This document shows positions 13,692-20,566 of a stretch of DNA of 20,715 bases, one piece after another. The stretch is from a virus. The stretch spans positions 1 through 20,715 of the IMG/VR virus record IMGVR_UViG_3300043410_000971. One strand, written 5' to 3'. Below the pieces are notes generated by a model. The model did no database searches and was not told the origin of the DNA. It saw only the letters and a program-made list of their open reading frames with translations. Numbering within the stretch: position 1 is the stretch's first letter; each line of letters opens with the position of its first letter. A program made the position numbers and the translations under genes.

Positions 13692-13871
13692 ATGGATCAA
13701 GATACTAAAGTACTCATTTCTAAGATCCAACAAGCGATTTGGAAACTCAAGCAAGCAAAGACCTTGTTGCTTGAGATTGATGGTATGGATTTTCATACTG
13801 ATTCACTCACCCAACAAATTGACTTCCTAGAACAAGAAATGACCGAACTTTATTCTCTTGCAACGAAATAA
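13692..13871 (+). CDS. Small coiled-coil protein, 59 aa
   Basis: ATG five bases after the previous stop. It reads MDQDTKVLISKIQQAIWKLK, then AKTLLLEIDGMDFHTDS and LTQQIDFLEQEMTELYSLAT. Both halves have leucine/isoleucine heptads, giving a helical hairpin or dimer. No ribosome site stronger than TTAATCAAA; probably coupled to the upstream gene. Confidence 0.65.
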   Translation: MDQDTKVLISKIQQAIWKLKQAKTLLLEIDGMDFHTDSLTQQIDFLEQEMTELYSLATK

Positions 13872-13876
13872 AAGGG

Positions 13877-13905
13877 TTGACAATAAATCGTTTTGGATGT
13901 ATAAT
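13877..13905 (+). promoter_or_regulatory. Sigma70-type promoter with no convincing gene directly after it
   Basis: TTGACA (13877-13882), 17 bases, TATAAT (13900-13905), another copy of the family (spacer ATAAATCGTTTTGGATG). Predicted start near 13911. The next good gene begins at 14119 behind its own promoter, so the transcript begins with about 150 bases of non-coding sequence. Confidence 0.85.
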
Positions 13906-13910
13906 ACATT

Positions 13911-14058
13911 CAGAATTTCAAACAACGACCGTAATCATATCCGAATAGTAAATGTTCGCCAGCTTGGTCACCTGGAACTTCTTCCTCTGAACTACCCGAG
14001 GTACATTTACAGTAGTAAGCGCAGTAACTTGTCCATGAGGATAGTCGTAAAGTTGCAA
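13911..14058 (+). ncRNA. Candidate structured RNA or long leader upstream of rIIA
   Basis: Lies between two consensus promoters with no convincing gene on either strand. The + strand can fold into nested helices: ACGAC (13925-13929) with GTCGT (14044-14048), directly continued by TATCC (13938-13942) with GGATA (14039-14043), and an eight-base helix GTAAATGT (13948-13955) with ACATTTAC (14003-14010). Inside sit two possible hairpins: CCAG/CTGG (13959-13962, 13972-13975) and CCTC/GAGG (13984-13987, 13998-14001). No terminator T-run follows, so it may read through into rIIA as a leader. Pairings were found by eye, without energy values. Confidence 0.45.
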
Positions 14059-14087
14059 TTGACAAATAATCCAAAATGAGATATAAT
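14059..14087 (+). promoter_or_regulatory. Sigma70-type promoter of rIIA-rIIB
   Basis: TTGACA (14059-14064), 17 bases, TATAAT (14082-14087). Spacer AATAATCCAAAATGAGA differs from the other copies. Gives a leader of about 25 bases containing CACAGGAACACAA, then the rIIA ATG. Confidence 0.9.
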
Positions 14088-14118
14088 ATATCTTTAAGTT
14101 GAACACACAGGAACACAA

Positions 14119-16257
14119 ATGATTATCAATTCTGCCCCACAAAACGAAGCTGTTGCAAGTAACGTCGGTGAAATCGGCGAGTTTCGTATTCGCAATTCAG
14201 CTAAAGCATTCAACATCTTGAGTTCAGGTTTGTATGCTAACAAAATTCGTGCTATCATCCGTGAATTGTCTTGTAACGCTGTTGACAGTCACGTTGCCGC
14301 AGGCAAGCAAAACACACCCTTCGATGTGCATCTGCCTAACTCACTTGAACCTCACTTTAGTATCCGTGACTACGGTACAGGATTGACACATGACCAGGTC
14401 ACTAACATTTATACTACTTATTTTGAGTCAACTAAAACCAACTCCAACGAGTTCATCGGTGCGTTGGGTTTGGGTAGTAAGTCTCCATTCTCATACACCG
14501 ACAATTTCACTGTCACGGCAATTAAAGATGGTCGCAAAGGCATTTACACTGCTTTTATCAACGAGCAGGGCGTCCCCTCAATCGCATTGATGATGGAAGA
14601 AAAAACTACTGACCCAGCAGGTGTCGAAGTTAAGTTCTCTGTTAACGACCGCAACGACTTTAACAAGTTTGTACACGAAGCAAAAAGTGTTTACAAGTGG
14701 TTCAAGCAACAACCTGTAGTGTCCGGTGTCACTAGCTTTGAAGTTACAAAGCCTGTATACGAAACTGAAAACATCATTCCAGGTGTGAGCGTGATGAAAG
14801 ATGGCAAGTGTGTTGCTATCATGGGTAACATTGCTTATCCAATCGAAATCCCTCAAGGTCAAATTGAAAGTCGTGAGTTGAATTCATTGTTGTACTACTG
14901 TAGTTTGGCAATGGAATTTGATATCGGCGAACTTGACTTCCAAGCAAGTCGTGAAGGTCTGTCATACATTCCACAAACAATTGATGCTATCAAGCGTAAG
15001 TTGGAAGCTGTGAATAGTGTTCTGGCATCTTATATTGCGGCTGAAGCTGACAAGATTACTAACACTTGGGAACGTTCTTGGTTCTTGGCTTCTAAGAAGC
15101 AAACTCACTTGTGGCAGGCTGCTGTCAATAAGTACTGTGACGACACTAAGTTCCCGATGTGGGACAATCGTAGTTACTATGGTCATCAGTTCAAGTTGAA
15201 GACTGAGGACTTGCAAAAGAAGTACAACATGATTTTGCGTGGTTTTCATCGTAGTTCAGGTGCGAGTACTTTCTCTAATCTGAATTCTAGTTATGAATAT
15301 GACTACGACAACAAGGATCAAAACGGTCAGCCCACTCGTTATCAAACTTGGACTGTCGGTTCTACTAAGGATGTGATTTTTGTTATCAACGATACAAAAG
15401 TCGGTGCTACTGAGCGTTCTAAGTTTCACTATCGTAGTGAGAAGGGTGGTCAAACTGTTTACGTGATTGAACCATTCGACCGCACTAAGATTGTGAACAC
15501 TAAAAAGTTCTTTAAGGATCTTTACAATCCACCAAAGAACATGATTGTGAATGCAAGCGACTTGCGTGAGAAGCCTCGCAAAGATAGTTCTGTCGGTAAG
15601 AACGTGACTATCTTGCAATTGGAATCTCGCACACGCGGTGGCTGGCGTGATTGGACAACTTGGGTCTGGGCTGATGCTGGTAAAGCTGATACCTTTGACA
15701 AGAATGATACCCACTATTACTTGCCGCTGAGTGGTTTCCAATCTCTCGGTAAGTTCAGTGATGTGAAACAATTGCGTAAGCACTTGGAAGAATCTGGTGT
15801 GTTCAAAGGTACAGTCTATGGTGTTCGTAAGAGCGACATGGAATTTATCAACACCCAGAAAAACTGGGTCAACATTGATACAATGATTGCTGAGAAATTG
15901 GCTAAGTTGGACAATGCAAACATCATGGGTTTGGTCAAACAGGCTATTGACTATGGTGATGGTTTCAAGCATAATGTTGCTACATTAGTTGATGACAAGA
16001 GTCCTTACAGCGTGTTTGTAAAGACCTTCAGCAAAGTTGAGAAAGTTGACGCAAAGAAACAACAAAGTTTGGAAGCATTGTGTCGTGCTTATGATATCAA
16101 AAGTTCTGTCTCACCGGCAGCTATGATTGATAAGTACAAGCAAGAAGTACGAGATATCAAAGAGCGTTATCCGCTGTTGGATAGTTTGTACAGTAGTGTT
16201 AGTGCATACGCATTGGCAGAGTATATTAGTTTGATTGACGCAAAGAAAGGCGTGTAA
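14119..16257 (+). CDS. rIIA: rIIA-like protein with GHKL ATPase domain
   Basis: 712 aa, close to T4 rIIA (725 aa). The N-terminal third carries the GHKL nucleotide-binding boxes: N-box IIRELSCNAVDSH (E49, N53, D56), G1 RDYGTGLT (D84, G86, G88) and G2 FIGALGLGSKSPFSY (G114, G117, G119), all intact. The remainder (700-residue scale, with WERSWFLASKKQTHLW, VIEPFDRTKIVNTKKFFKDL, SPAAMIDKYKQEVRDIKERYP) is the long rIIA-type C-terminal part. In T4, rIIA and rIIB are membrane-associated proteins needed to resist exclusion by the RexAB system of lambda lysogens; their biochemical role is not settled. It has its own promoter and CACAGGAAC ribosome site and is followed one base later by rIIB. Confidence 0.9.
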   Translation: MIINSAPQNEAVASNVGEIGEFRIRNSAKAFNILSSGLYANKIRAIIRELSCNAVDSHVAAGKQNTPFDVHLPNSLEPHFSIRDYGTGLTHDQVTNIYTTYFESTKTNSNEFIGALGLGSKSPFSYTDNFTVTAIKDGRKGIYTAFINEQGVPSIALMMEEKTTDPAGVEVKFSVNDRNDFNKFVHEAKSVYKWFKQQPVVSGVTSFEVTKPVYETENIIPGVSVMKDGKCVAIMGNIAYPIEIPQGQIESRELNSLLYYCSLAMEFDIGELDFQASREGLSYIPQTIDAIKRKLEAVNSVLASYIAAEADKITNTWERSWFLASKKQTHLWQAAVNKYCDDTKFPMWDNRSYYGHQFKLKTEDLQKKYNMILRGFHRSSGASTFSNLNSSYEYDYDNKDQNGQPTRYQTWTVGSTKDVIFVINDTKVGATERSKFHYRSEKGGQTVYVIEPFDRTKIVNTKKFFKDLYNPPKNMIVNASDLREKPRKDSSVGKNVTILQLESRTRGGWRDWTTWVWADAGKADTFDKNDTHYYLPLSGFQSLGKFSDVKQLRKHLEESGVFKGTVYGVRKSDMEFINTQKNWVNIDTMIAEKLAKLDNANIMGLVKQAIDYGDGFKHNVATLVDDKSPYSVFVKTFSKVEKVDAKKQQSLEALCRAYDIKSSVSPAAMIDKYKQEVRDIKERYPLLDSLYSSVSAYALAEYISLIDAKKGV

Positions 16258-16258
16258 A

Positions 16259-17239
16259 ATGAGTTATCCATATTTGATTCAAGGTAATAACATTACCGTT
16301 GTGATTGGCAACAAGCCCCACACAATTTCAAAAACACATATCACTTATGATAAGGTGAAGGAAGCTATCAAGGCAGGCGACTGGGACTTGGTAAAAGATA
16401 TCATCGAACCTAAGCAAGTTGTGTTGAACTATGGCAAGGGCAATGTCTCTGTCAAAGGTGAAACATTGTACTGGAAGGGTGAAATCTTGAACAGCGGCTT
16501 GGCAATTCGCATGATTGCTATGTTGCAAGAAGGTTTCCCAATCGAGCCAATGGTCATGTTCATGGAAAACTTGTTCCAAAACCCAAGCAAACGTGCAGTC
16601 GATGAATTGTATGGCTTCTTGGAAAAGAATCAGTTGCCAATCACTGACGACGGTTACTTCTTGGCTTACAAGAAAGTTCGTGCGAACTACTTTGACGTTC
16701 ACAGTGGTACAATGGACAACAGTGTTGGTAAGATTGTTGAAATGGAACGCAACAAAGTTGATGACAACAAGGATCAAACTTGTTCAACCGGCTTGCACTT
16801 CTGTGGTCAATCTTACTTGAGTCACTTTGGTGGTGAACGTGTTGTGATTGTTAAAGTTCATCCAGCAGACGTAGTGTCCATTCCAAGTGACTACAACGGT
16901 GCTAAGGGTCGTGCATGTCGCTATGAAGTGATCGGTGAAATTGGCGCTTCGATTGAAGATTCAACTAAGGCTTTCCCAAGTCAAGTTCAATCTAACGCTG
17001 TCAACAACACTTATGTCGCACCCAAGCCAGTGACTAAGAAAGGTTCTACTGACTTCTATCGTGGTTACACTGATGGTTTTGAAGAAAACGGTTACGAAGG
17101 TTCTGGTAAGGACTATGCAGAAGGTTTCGACAAGGGTACTAATGACTTGAAGAACGGTGTTGTCACCCCTCGTTATGAGTATCATGTCCCTCAAGCAAGC
17201 ACATATACTAACGTGACTTGGCCGAATCCTAAAGTGTAA
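16259..17239 (+). CDS. rIIB: rIIB-like protein
   Basis: 326 aa (T4 rIIB 312 aa). The ATG at 16259, one base after rIIA and preceded by GAAAGGCGTGTAAA, is preferred to one at 16235 inside rIIA. Beginning: YPYLIQGNNITVVIGNKPHTISKTH, then IVEMERNKVDDNKDQTCSTG, HFCGQSYLSHFGGERVVIVKV, PADVVSIPSDYNGAKGRACRY, which are the conserved central segments of rIIB (the CSxGLHxC...VVIVKVxPxDVVSIPxD pattern). The last 60 residues (STDFYRGYTDGFEENG, GKDYAEGFDKGTNDLKNG) look like a less conserved extension. Pairs with rIIA in T4; order and spacing are kept here. Ends in the palindrome and terminator at 17229-17281. Confidence 0.9.
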   Translation: MSYPYLIQGNNITVVIGNKPHTISKTHITYDKVKEAIKAGDWDLVKDIIEPKQVVLNYGKGNVSVKGETLYWKGEILNSGLAIRMIAMLQEGFPIEPMVMFMENLFQNPSKRAVDELYGFLEKNQLPITDDGYFLAYKKVRANYFDVHSGTMDNSVGKIVEMERNKVDDNKDQTCSTGLHFCGQSYLSHFGGERVVIVKVHPADVVSIPSDYNGAKGRACRYEVIGEIGASIEDSTKAFPSQVQSNAVNNTYVAPKPVTKKGSTDFYRGYTDGFEENGYEGSGKDYAEGFDKGTNDLKNGVVTPRYEYHVPQASTYTNVTWPNPKV

Positions 17240-17247
17240 CACTTTAG
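17229..17247. repeat. 9-bp inverted repeat over the rIIB stop codon
   Basis: CTAAAGTGT, one base, ACACTTTAG. Perfect arms around the TAA. In RNA it could form a small hairpin just before the terminator; as DNA it resembles a compact operator. Confidence 0.5.
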
Positions 17248-17258
17248 TATTACAAATT

Positions 17259-17281
17259 AGCCCCGGAAACGGGGCTTTTTT
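17259..17281 (+). terminator. Intrinsic terminator after rIIB
   Basis: AGCCCCG (17259-17265), GAAA tetraloop, CGGGGCT (17270-17276), then a T-run to 17281. A strong GC stem with a GNRA loop. Confidence 0.95.
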
Positions 17282-17286
17282 GTGGC

Positions 17287-17315
17287 TTGACAATAAATGG
17301 TTTTGGGTATATAAT
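17287..17315 (+). promoter_or_regulatory. Sigma70-type promoter
   Basis: TTGACA (17287-17292), 17 bases, TATAAT (17310-17315). It starts five bases after the rIIB terminator and is near-identical to the copy at 13356. Confidence 0.9.
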
Positions 17316-17344
17316 ATATCTCATAGACAGTTAAGAAACGGAAT
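17287..17344 (+). repeat. Repeated promoter-leader cassette, copy 2
   Basis: Second copy of the -35-to-ribosome-site cassette seen at 13356-13412; shares TAAATGG, TTTGGGTATATAAT and CATAGACAGTTAAGAAA. The gene after it is unrelated to that after copy 1. Confidence 0.8.
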
Positions 17345-17348
17345 GATT

Positions 17349-17660
17349 ATGATGACTTATCAAGATTGGAAAAAGGAACAAATCGCAAAAGGTGAGTTCA
17401 CCAGTTATGATTGGTACAAACAAGAGTTCCCTCAAGTCAAGGAATACGTGTGTGTCTATCTTGATCCTGAATGTAAACTTTATCATGCTGACGATGCCGA
17501 GATTTTGTTTCAAACTGACAATCTAGGCGAGGCGTGTACTTTCGTTTACAATTTGTTCAAGCAAGAAAAGCGTGACATTGCAGTTTACCAAGAACGTAGC
17601 CAAGGTTATCGTGAAGTTTATAAGAACAAAACCCGTGATTCTTTGGGTCGTTTTGCTTGA
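17349..17660 (+). CDS. Hypothetical protein
   Basis: 103 aa from the ATG at 17349, seven bases after CGGA, the same spacing as in the sister leader at 13417; ATGs at 17343 and 17352 are also in frame. A start upstream at 17280 would lie before the promoter and is rejected. Sequence: MTYQDWKKEQIAKGEFTSYD, then YVCVYLDPECKLYHADDAEI, a helix GEACTFVYNLFKQEKRDI, and a basic Arg/Lys tail (NKTRDSLGRFA). Family unknown. Its stop lies within the next -35. Confidence 0.7.
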   Translation: MMTYQDWKKEQIAKGEFTSYDWYKQEFPQVKEYVCVYLDPECKLYHADDAEILFQTDNLGEACTFVYNLFKQEKRDIAVYQERSQGYREVYKNKTRDSLGRFA

Positions 17661-17685
17661 CAAATAAAGATTTTGGGCATATAAT
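17657..17685 (+). promoter_or_regulatory. Sigma70-type promoter
   Basis: TTGACA (17657-17662), 17 bases, TATAAT (17680-17685), again overlapping the stop of the preceding gene. The spacer contains TTTTGGGCA, as in other copies; the leader has CATACAGTCAGAAAAGAGG. Confidence 0.9.
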
Positions 17686-17717
17686 ATAGTCATACAGTCA
17701 GAAAAGAGGAACACAAA

Positions 17718-18179
17718 ATGTTTGAAGTTGTCCAAGAACAGTATTTCCCAGCAATAGGTGCAACTCGTGGTTACTCAGATGGTGGTCGTGTTGTTGCTAC
17801 ATTTGAGATTGAAAAATCTGCTGATGACTTTATCAAAGAATTGCGTAGCAAACTTTCAGGTGAGTTTTATGTTTCTAAGCGTGAAGTTAAAGAAGTGAAG
17901 GAAGAAAAAGTGTCTAACAAAATCACAGCGGCAGAAGCCCGCAAACTCGCAGGTCCTACTGTCCAAGAACGTGTGGATGAAGTTTATCCCTTGATTCGTG
18001 AAGCCGCAGAAAAAGGTAAGCGTTGGATCAACTTGCACGACTGGTGGGCTGACGAAGGCTATCGTGGTTCTGTAGAATACAAGCAGGCTTGCATGATTCT
18101 CGAAGGTGATGGCTATACTGTAAAATTCTTCTATGAAGAACGCCAATTCGTTGCTATGTATACAACCGTGGAGTGGTAA
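17718..18179 (+). CDS. Hypothetical two-part protein
   Basis: 153 aa, ATG with AAAGAGGAACACAAA upstream. N-terminal 50 residues: FEVVQEQYFPAIGATRGYSD, then GRVVATFEIEKSADDFIKEL. A charged linker (REVKEVKEEKVSNK) joins a C-terminal domain: QERVDEVYPLIREAAEKGKR, WINLHDWWADEGYRGSVEYK, QACMILEGDGYTVKFFYEER. The latter resembles phage domains of the form (I)REAAExGKR...GY...A..LExDGYxVxFxYEExQ, whose function I do not know. First in a four-gene unit ending at 18911. Confidence 0.7.
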   Translation: MFEVVQEQYFPAIGATRGYSDGGRVVATFEIEKSADDFIKELRSKLSGEFYVSKREVKEVKEEKVSNKITAAEARKLAGPTVQERVDEVYPLIREAAEKGKRWINLHDWWADEGYRGSVEYKQACMILEGDGYTVKFFYEERQFVAMYTTVEW

Positions 18180-18180
18180 A

Positions 18181-18318
18181 ATGAAAACATACACAGTCAA
18201 AGGTTATTGGAAAGGTGAACTTCACGTTGAGGAATGTTCGATTGAAGAATCCGAAGTCCAAGATGTTGTCGATGAACTTGAGTCCGAAGGTTACGCTACA
18301 GAAGTAGAGGAGAGTTAA
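18181..18318 (+). CDS. Small acidic protein, 45 aa
   Basis: From the ATG at 18181, one base after the preceding stop, with GGAGTGG upstream. It reads MKTYTVKGYWKGELHVEECS, then a helix (IEESEVQDVVDELESEG) and YATEVEES. A beta-beta-alpha-type mini-domain; its start YTVKGYWKGELHVEE is similar in style to other small phage proteins. Function unknown. Confidence 0.65.
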   Translation: MKTYTVKGYWKGELHVEECSIEESEVQDVVDELESEGYATEVEES

Positions 18319-18319
18319 A

Positions 18320-18571
18320 ATGCAAGTCATTAAATGTTGGGACATTCAAGTTTGGGACGGTGGTGAACGTCACAATCACAGGTACTATGTTGCTACCAAA
18401 GAGTTAGCTGAGGAATGGTTAGCACGTAACAAACATGATATGGCTTTTGAAAAAGAGTTTATCATCATGGACGACTTAGCCGAAGTTGATGAATACAAAT
18501 TGCAACTGATCCGTCAACAAGCCCTTGCTAAACTGAATGAGCAAGAAAAGAAAGCGTTAGGATTAGCATAA
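18320..18571 (+). CDS. Hypothetical small protein
   Basis: 83 aa, ATG with GAGGAGAGTTAAA upstream. MQVIKCWDIQVWDGGERHNH, then RYYVATKELAEEWLARNKHD and a C-terminal tail QALAKLNEQEKKALGLA. The tail resembles the C-terminus of the following protein (EALAKLSDEEKKLLGIK). Function unknown. Confidence 0.7.
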   Translation: MQVIKCWDIQVWDGGERHNHRYYVATKELAEEWLARNKHDMAFEKEFIIMDDLAEVDEYKLQLIRQQALAKLNEQEKKALGLA

Positions 18572-18581
18572 GGAGAATATC

Positions 18582-18911
18582 ATGCCCTGTATGGATTATG
18601 ACACACGTTGGACTGGCGATTGGAATCGCCGCGAACGTGATGAAGCCAACAAAGAGATTAAACAACACACTGACAAACTTGCCCGCATTGCTTGTAAAGC
18701 TATGACGGAACTAGTGAAATCAGGACATGCTGACTTCCTTATCCTCAAAGATGACGAAGTGCGTGAATGGTGGGAAAAACACCAAGAAGATGACCGCAAA
18801 GCACAGGAAGCAAAAGCTGAAAAAGAACGCCGTGCAAAAGTGAGGAAAGAAGCACTGGCTAAACTCAGTGACGAAGAAAAGAAACTTTTAGGCATTAAAA
18901 CGACCAAATAG
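18582..18911 (+). CDS. Hypothetical charged protein
   Basis: 109 aa, ATG with AAGGAGAATATC upstream. Starts MPCMDYDTRWTGDWNRRERD. Long charged helix (KQHTDKLARIACKAMTELVK; AKAEKERRAKVRKEALAK), ending in the shared motif ALAKLSDEEKKLLGIK. The shared tail suggests a common partner or an old gene duplication. No family recognised. Its stop immediately precedes the -35 of the next promoter. Confidence 0.7.
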   Translation: MPCMDYDTRWTGDWNRRERDEANKEIKQHTDKLARIACKAMTELVKSGHADFLILKDDEVREWWEKHQEDDRKAQEAKAEKERRAKVRKEALAKLSDEEKKLLGIKTTK

Positions 18912-18940
18912 TTGACAAAAAATGTACATGGTGTTATACT
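18912..18940 (+). promoter_or_regulatory. Sigma70-type promoter of the NAD module
   Basis: TTGACA (18912-18917), 17 bases, TATACT (18935-18940). It starts directly after the preceding stop. A late-type element overlaps its start site (18944-18951). Confidence 0.85.
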
Positions 18941-18943
18941 ATG

Positions 18944-18951
18944 TATAAATA
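18944..18951 (+). promoter_or_regulatory. T4-type late promoter match (TATAAATA)
   Basis: TATAAATA is an exact match to the T4 late promoter consensus. It lies just downstream of the sigma70 -10, so both could serve the same gene at different stages. Chance matches are likely enough in AT-rich DNA to keep this tentative. Confidence 0.45.
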
Positions 18952-19003
18952 AGAGTAGCAGAGCGATAGACGCCGAGCAGACATTTATTGAAAGGATTTT
19001 TCA

Positions 19004-20023
19004 ATGTCAAAAGAATATGGTACACTTGTCCTCATTGGACGCTTTCAACCCTTGCACAATGCACACTTGGAGATTATCAAGCGTTGCACAGCATTGACTG
19101 ACCAATTGGTCATTATCGCTGGTTCAGCAAAACAACCCCGCACTTACAAGAACCCCTTCACTAGCCAAGAGCGTGAACAAATGATTAAGGCCGCAACCGG
19201 TGGCTTGAGTATGCGTATTTTCGTAGAAGAAAATATTGATACAATGTATAACGACCAAGCGTGGGCTGTGCGTGTTCAAGGTATCGTTAGCAAATACAAA
19301 ATCTTAGGCACAAAGACTGCTATCATCGGTCACAAAAAAGACGACTCAAGTTTCTACTTGGATATGTTCCCTCAATGGGATTATGTTGATGTGGAAGAAA
19401 TTGAACCACTCAGTGCAGTCAACATCCGTGACTTGTTTTTCAAAACCAGTTTCAATAGCAACTTCATTAAGAACGTTGTCCCACAAACTACTTACGACTT
19501 TTTGATGGCGTTCCGTCAGACTGAGGAATTTCAACAAATCATCCGTGAGCGTGAGTTTGTTGAAACATACAAAAAGCAATACGCAAGTTTGCCTTATCCC
19601 CCAATCTTCTCCACTGCTGACGCTGTGGTGATTCAATCAGGTCACGTGCTTATGATTAAACGCCGTGCTGAACCCGGTAAAGGTTTGTGGGCATTGCCCG
19701 GTGGTTATGTTAACGCCAATACTGACAAGTCAGTAGAAGATGCGGCCATTCGTGAGTTGCGTGAGGAAACAATGATTAAAGTGCCCGCACCCGTGTTGCG
19801 TGGTTCTATTGTCCGTAGCAAAGTCTTTGACGCTATTGACCGTTCACCTCGTGGTCGTATCATTACACACGCCTTCTACATTCAATTGCCCGATGGTGAG
19901 TTGCCAAAAGTAAAAGGCAGTGACGATGCTGAAAAAGCACGTTGGGTACCTATCGCAGAGATTAAATCGGAAGAATGTTTCGAGGATCACTACGAAATTT
20001 TGCAACACTTCTTGGGAGCTTAA
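19004..20023 (+). CDS. nadM: Bifunctional NMN adenylyltransferase / Nudix hydrolase (NadM-Nudix type)
   Basis: 339 aa, ATG with GAAAGGATTTTTCA upstream. N-terminal domain: GRFQPLHNAHL (12-22, the GxFxPxHxxH nucleotidyltransferase motif), IIGHKKDDSSFYLDMFPQWD, and SAVNIRDLFF (137-146, the ISSTxIR equivalent). C-terminal Nudix domain: KGLWALPGGYVN, then VEDAAIRELREET (244-256), with REx2EE kept but the Glu in the front part of the box not obvious. It would make NAD+ from NMN and ATP; the Nudix half is known in relatives to cleave ADP-ribose. KVP40 carries a protein of this kind (natV) with nadV. The macro-domain gene follows one base after its stop. Confidence 0.92.
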   Translation: MSKEYGTLVLIGRFQPLHNAHLEIIKRCTALTDQLVIIAGSAKQPRTYKNPFTSQEREQMIKAATGGLSMRIFVEENIDTMYNDQAWAVRVQGIVSKYKILGTKTAIIGHKKDDSSFYLDMFPQWDYVDVEEIEPLSAVNIRDLFFKTSFNSNFIKNVVPQTTYDFLMAFRQTEEFQQIIREREFVETYKKQYASLPYPPIFSTADAVVIQSGHVLMIKRRAEPGKGLWALPGGYVNANTDKSVEDAAIRELREETMIKVPAPVLRGSIVRSKVFDAIDRSPRGRIITHAFYIQLPDGELPKVKGSDDAEKARWVPIAEIKSEECFEDHYEILQHFLGA

Positions 20024-20024
20024 T

Positions 20025-20531
20025 ATGACAATCAATCCAGGTTCAATCGCAACGACTTACTTGAAACATGCACGAGGTAATATTCTCGACATGGCAGAAG
20101 CAGGTGAGTTTGACATTGTAGTTCAAGGCTGTAACTGCTACAACACAATGGGTGGAGGCATTGCTAAAGAGATTGCAAGTCGTTATCCACAAGCTGTTGA
20201 AGCAGACAATGCAACACAAGCAGGTAAGTTTGACAAAGTAGGTACCTATACTCATTCAGTAATTCCTCGTAATAAGAATGATGCATGGTTCTTGGTTAAT
20301 GCGTATACTCAATACACGATTAGTCGTGGTCAAGATGTTTTCGAATATCTAGGCTTTGAATTGTTGTTGTATAAGTGGGCAGGTTGGTTGCCCCAAGAAC
20401 GATGGGCATTCCCCTACATTGGTATGGGACTAGCAATGGGCGACCCACAACGAATCGTCCCAATGCTTGACAACTTTGCAAGAGTAATTAAAGAACATGG
20501 TGGCAGTGTCACTTTGGTAGAATTCGGTTGA
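20025..20531 (+). CDS. Macro-domain (ADP-ribose-binding / Appr-1''-phosphatase-like) protein
   Basis: 168 aa from the ATG at 20025, one base after the previous stop. Macro-domain segments in order: ARGNILDMAEAGEFDIVVQG (16-35), the substrate loop NCYNTMGGGIAKEIASRYPQ (37-56), KVGTY (71-75), and the phosphate loop FPYIGMGLAMGDPQRI (about residues 138-153). Family members bind ADP-ribose and remove ADP-ribosyl groups from proteins or nucleic acids, or hydrolyse ADP-ribose-1''-phosphate. Placed between NMN adenylyltransferase and nicotinamide phosphoribosyltransferase, it points to clearing ADP-ribose products while NAD+ is rebuilt. The exact substrate cannot be read from sequence. Its stop overlaps the next promoter -35. 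Confidence 0.88.
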   Translation: MTINPGSIATTYLKHARGNILDMAEAGEFDIVVQGCNCYNTMGGGIAKEIASRYPQAVEADNATQAGKFDKVGTYTHSVIPRNKNDAWFLVNAYTQYTISRGQDVFEYLGFELLLYKWAGWLPQERWAFPYIGMGLAMGDPQRIVPMLDNFARVIKEHGGSVTLVEFG

Positions 20532-20556
20532 CACAATAATTCTGTTGTGTTATACT
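20528..20556 (+). promoter_or_regulatory. Sigma70-type promoter of nadV
   Basis: TTGACA (20528-20533), 17 bases, TATACT (20551-20556). Overlaps the TGA of the macro-domain gene. Predicted start near 20562. Confidence 0.85.
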
Positions 20557-20566
20557 GAAAACAAGT

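Noticed and set aside
13911-14058. tRNA or tmRNA in the structured region.
   Set aside because: No cloverleaf, anticodon arm or T-arm GTTCRA pattern could be made out; no tRNA was found anywhere in the window.
13858-14079. Plus-strand 73-residue frame across the promoter at 13877.
   Set aside because: Starts before the promoter, inside the previous gene, has no ribosome site and an odd composition.
13910-14142. Two minus-strand reading frames over the rIIA upstream region, both of which look somewhat protein-like.
   Set aside because: They would be the only minus-strand genes, overlap the rIIA promoter and start, have no ribosome site, and contradict each other. Kept only as the alternative to the RNA reading.
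15256-15972. A 238-residue minus-strand frame opposite rIIA.
   Set aside because: Lies wholly within a confidently identified gene on the other strand; no family resemblance and no minus-strand promoter.
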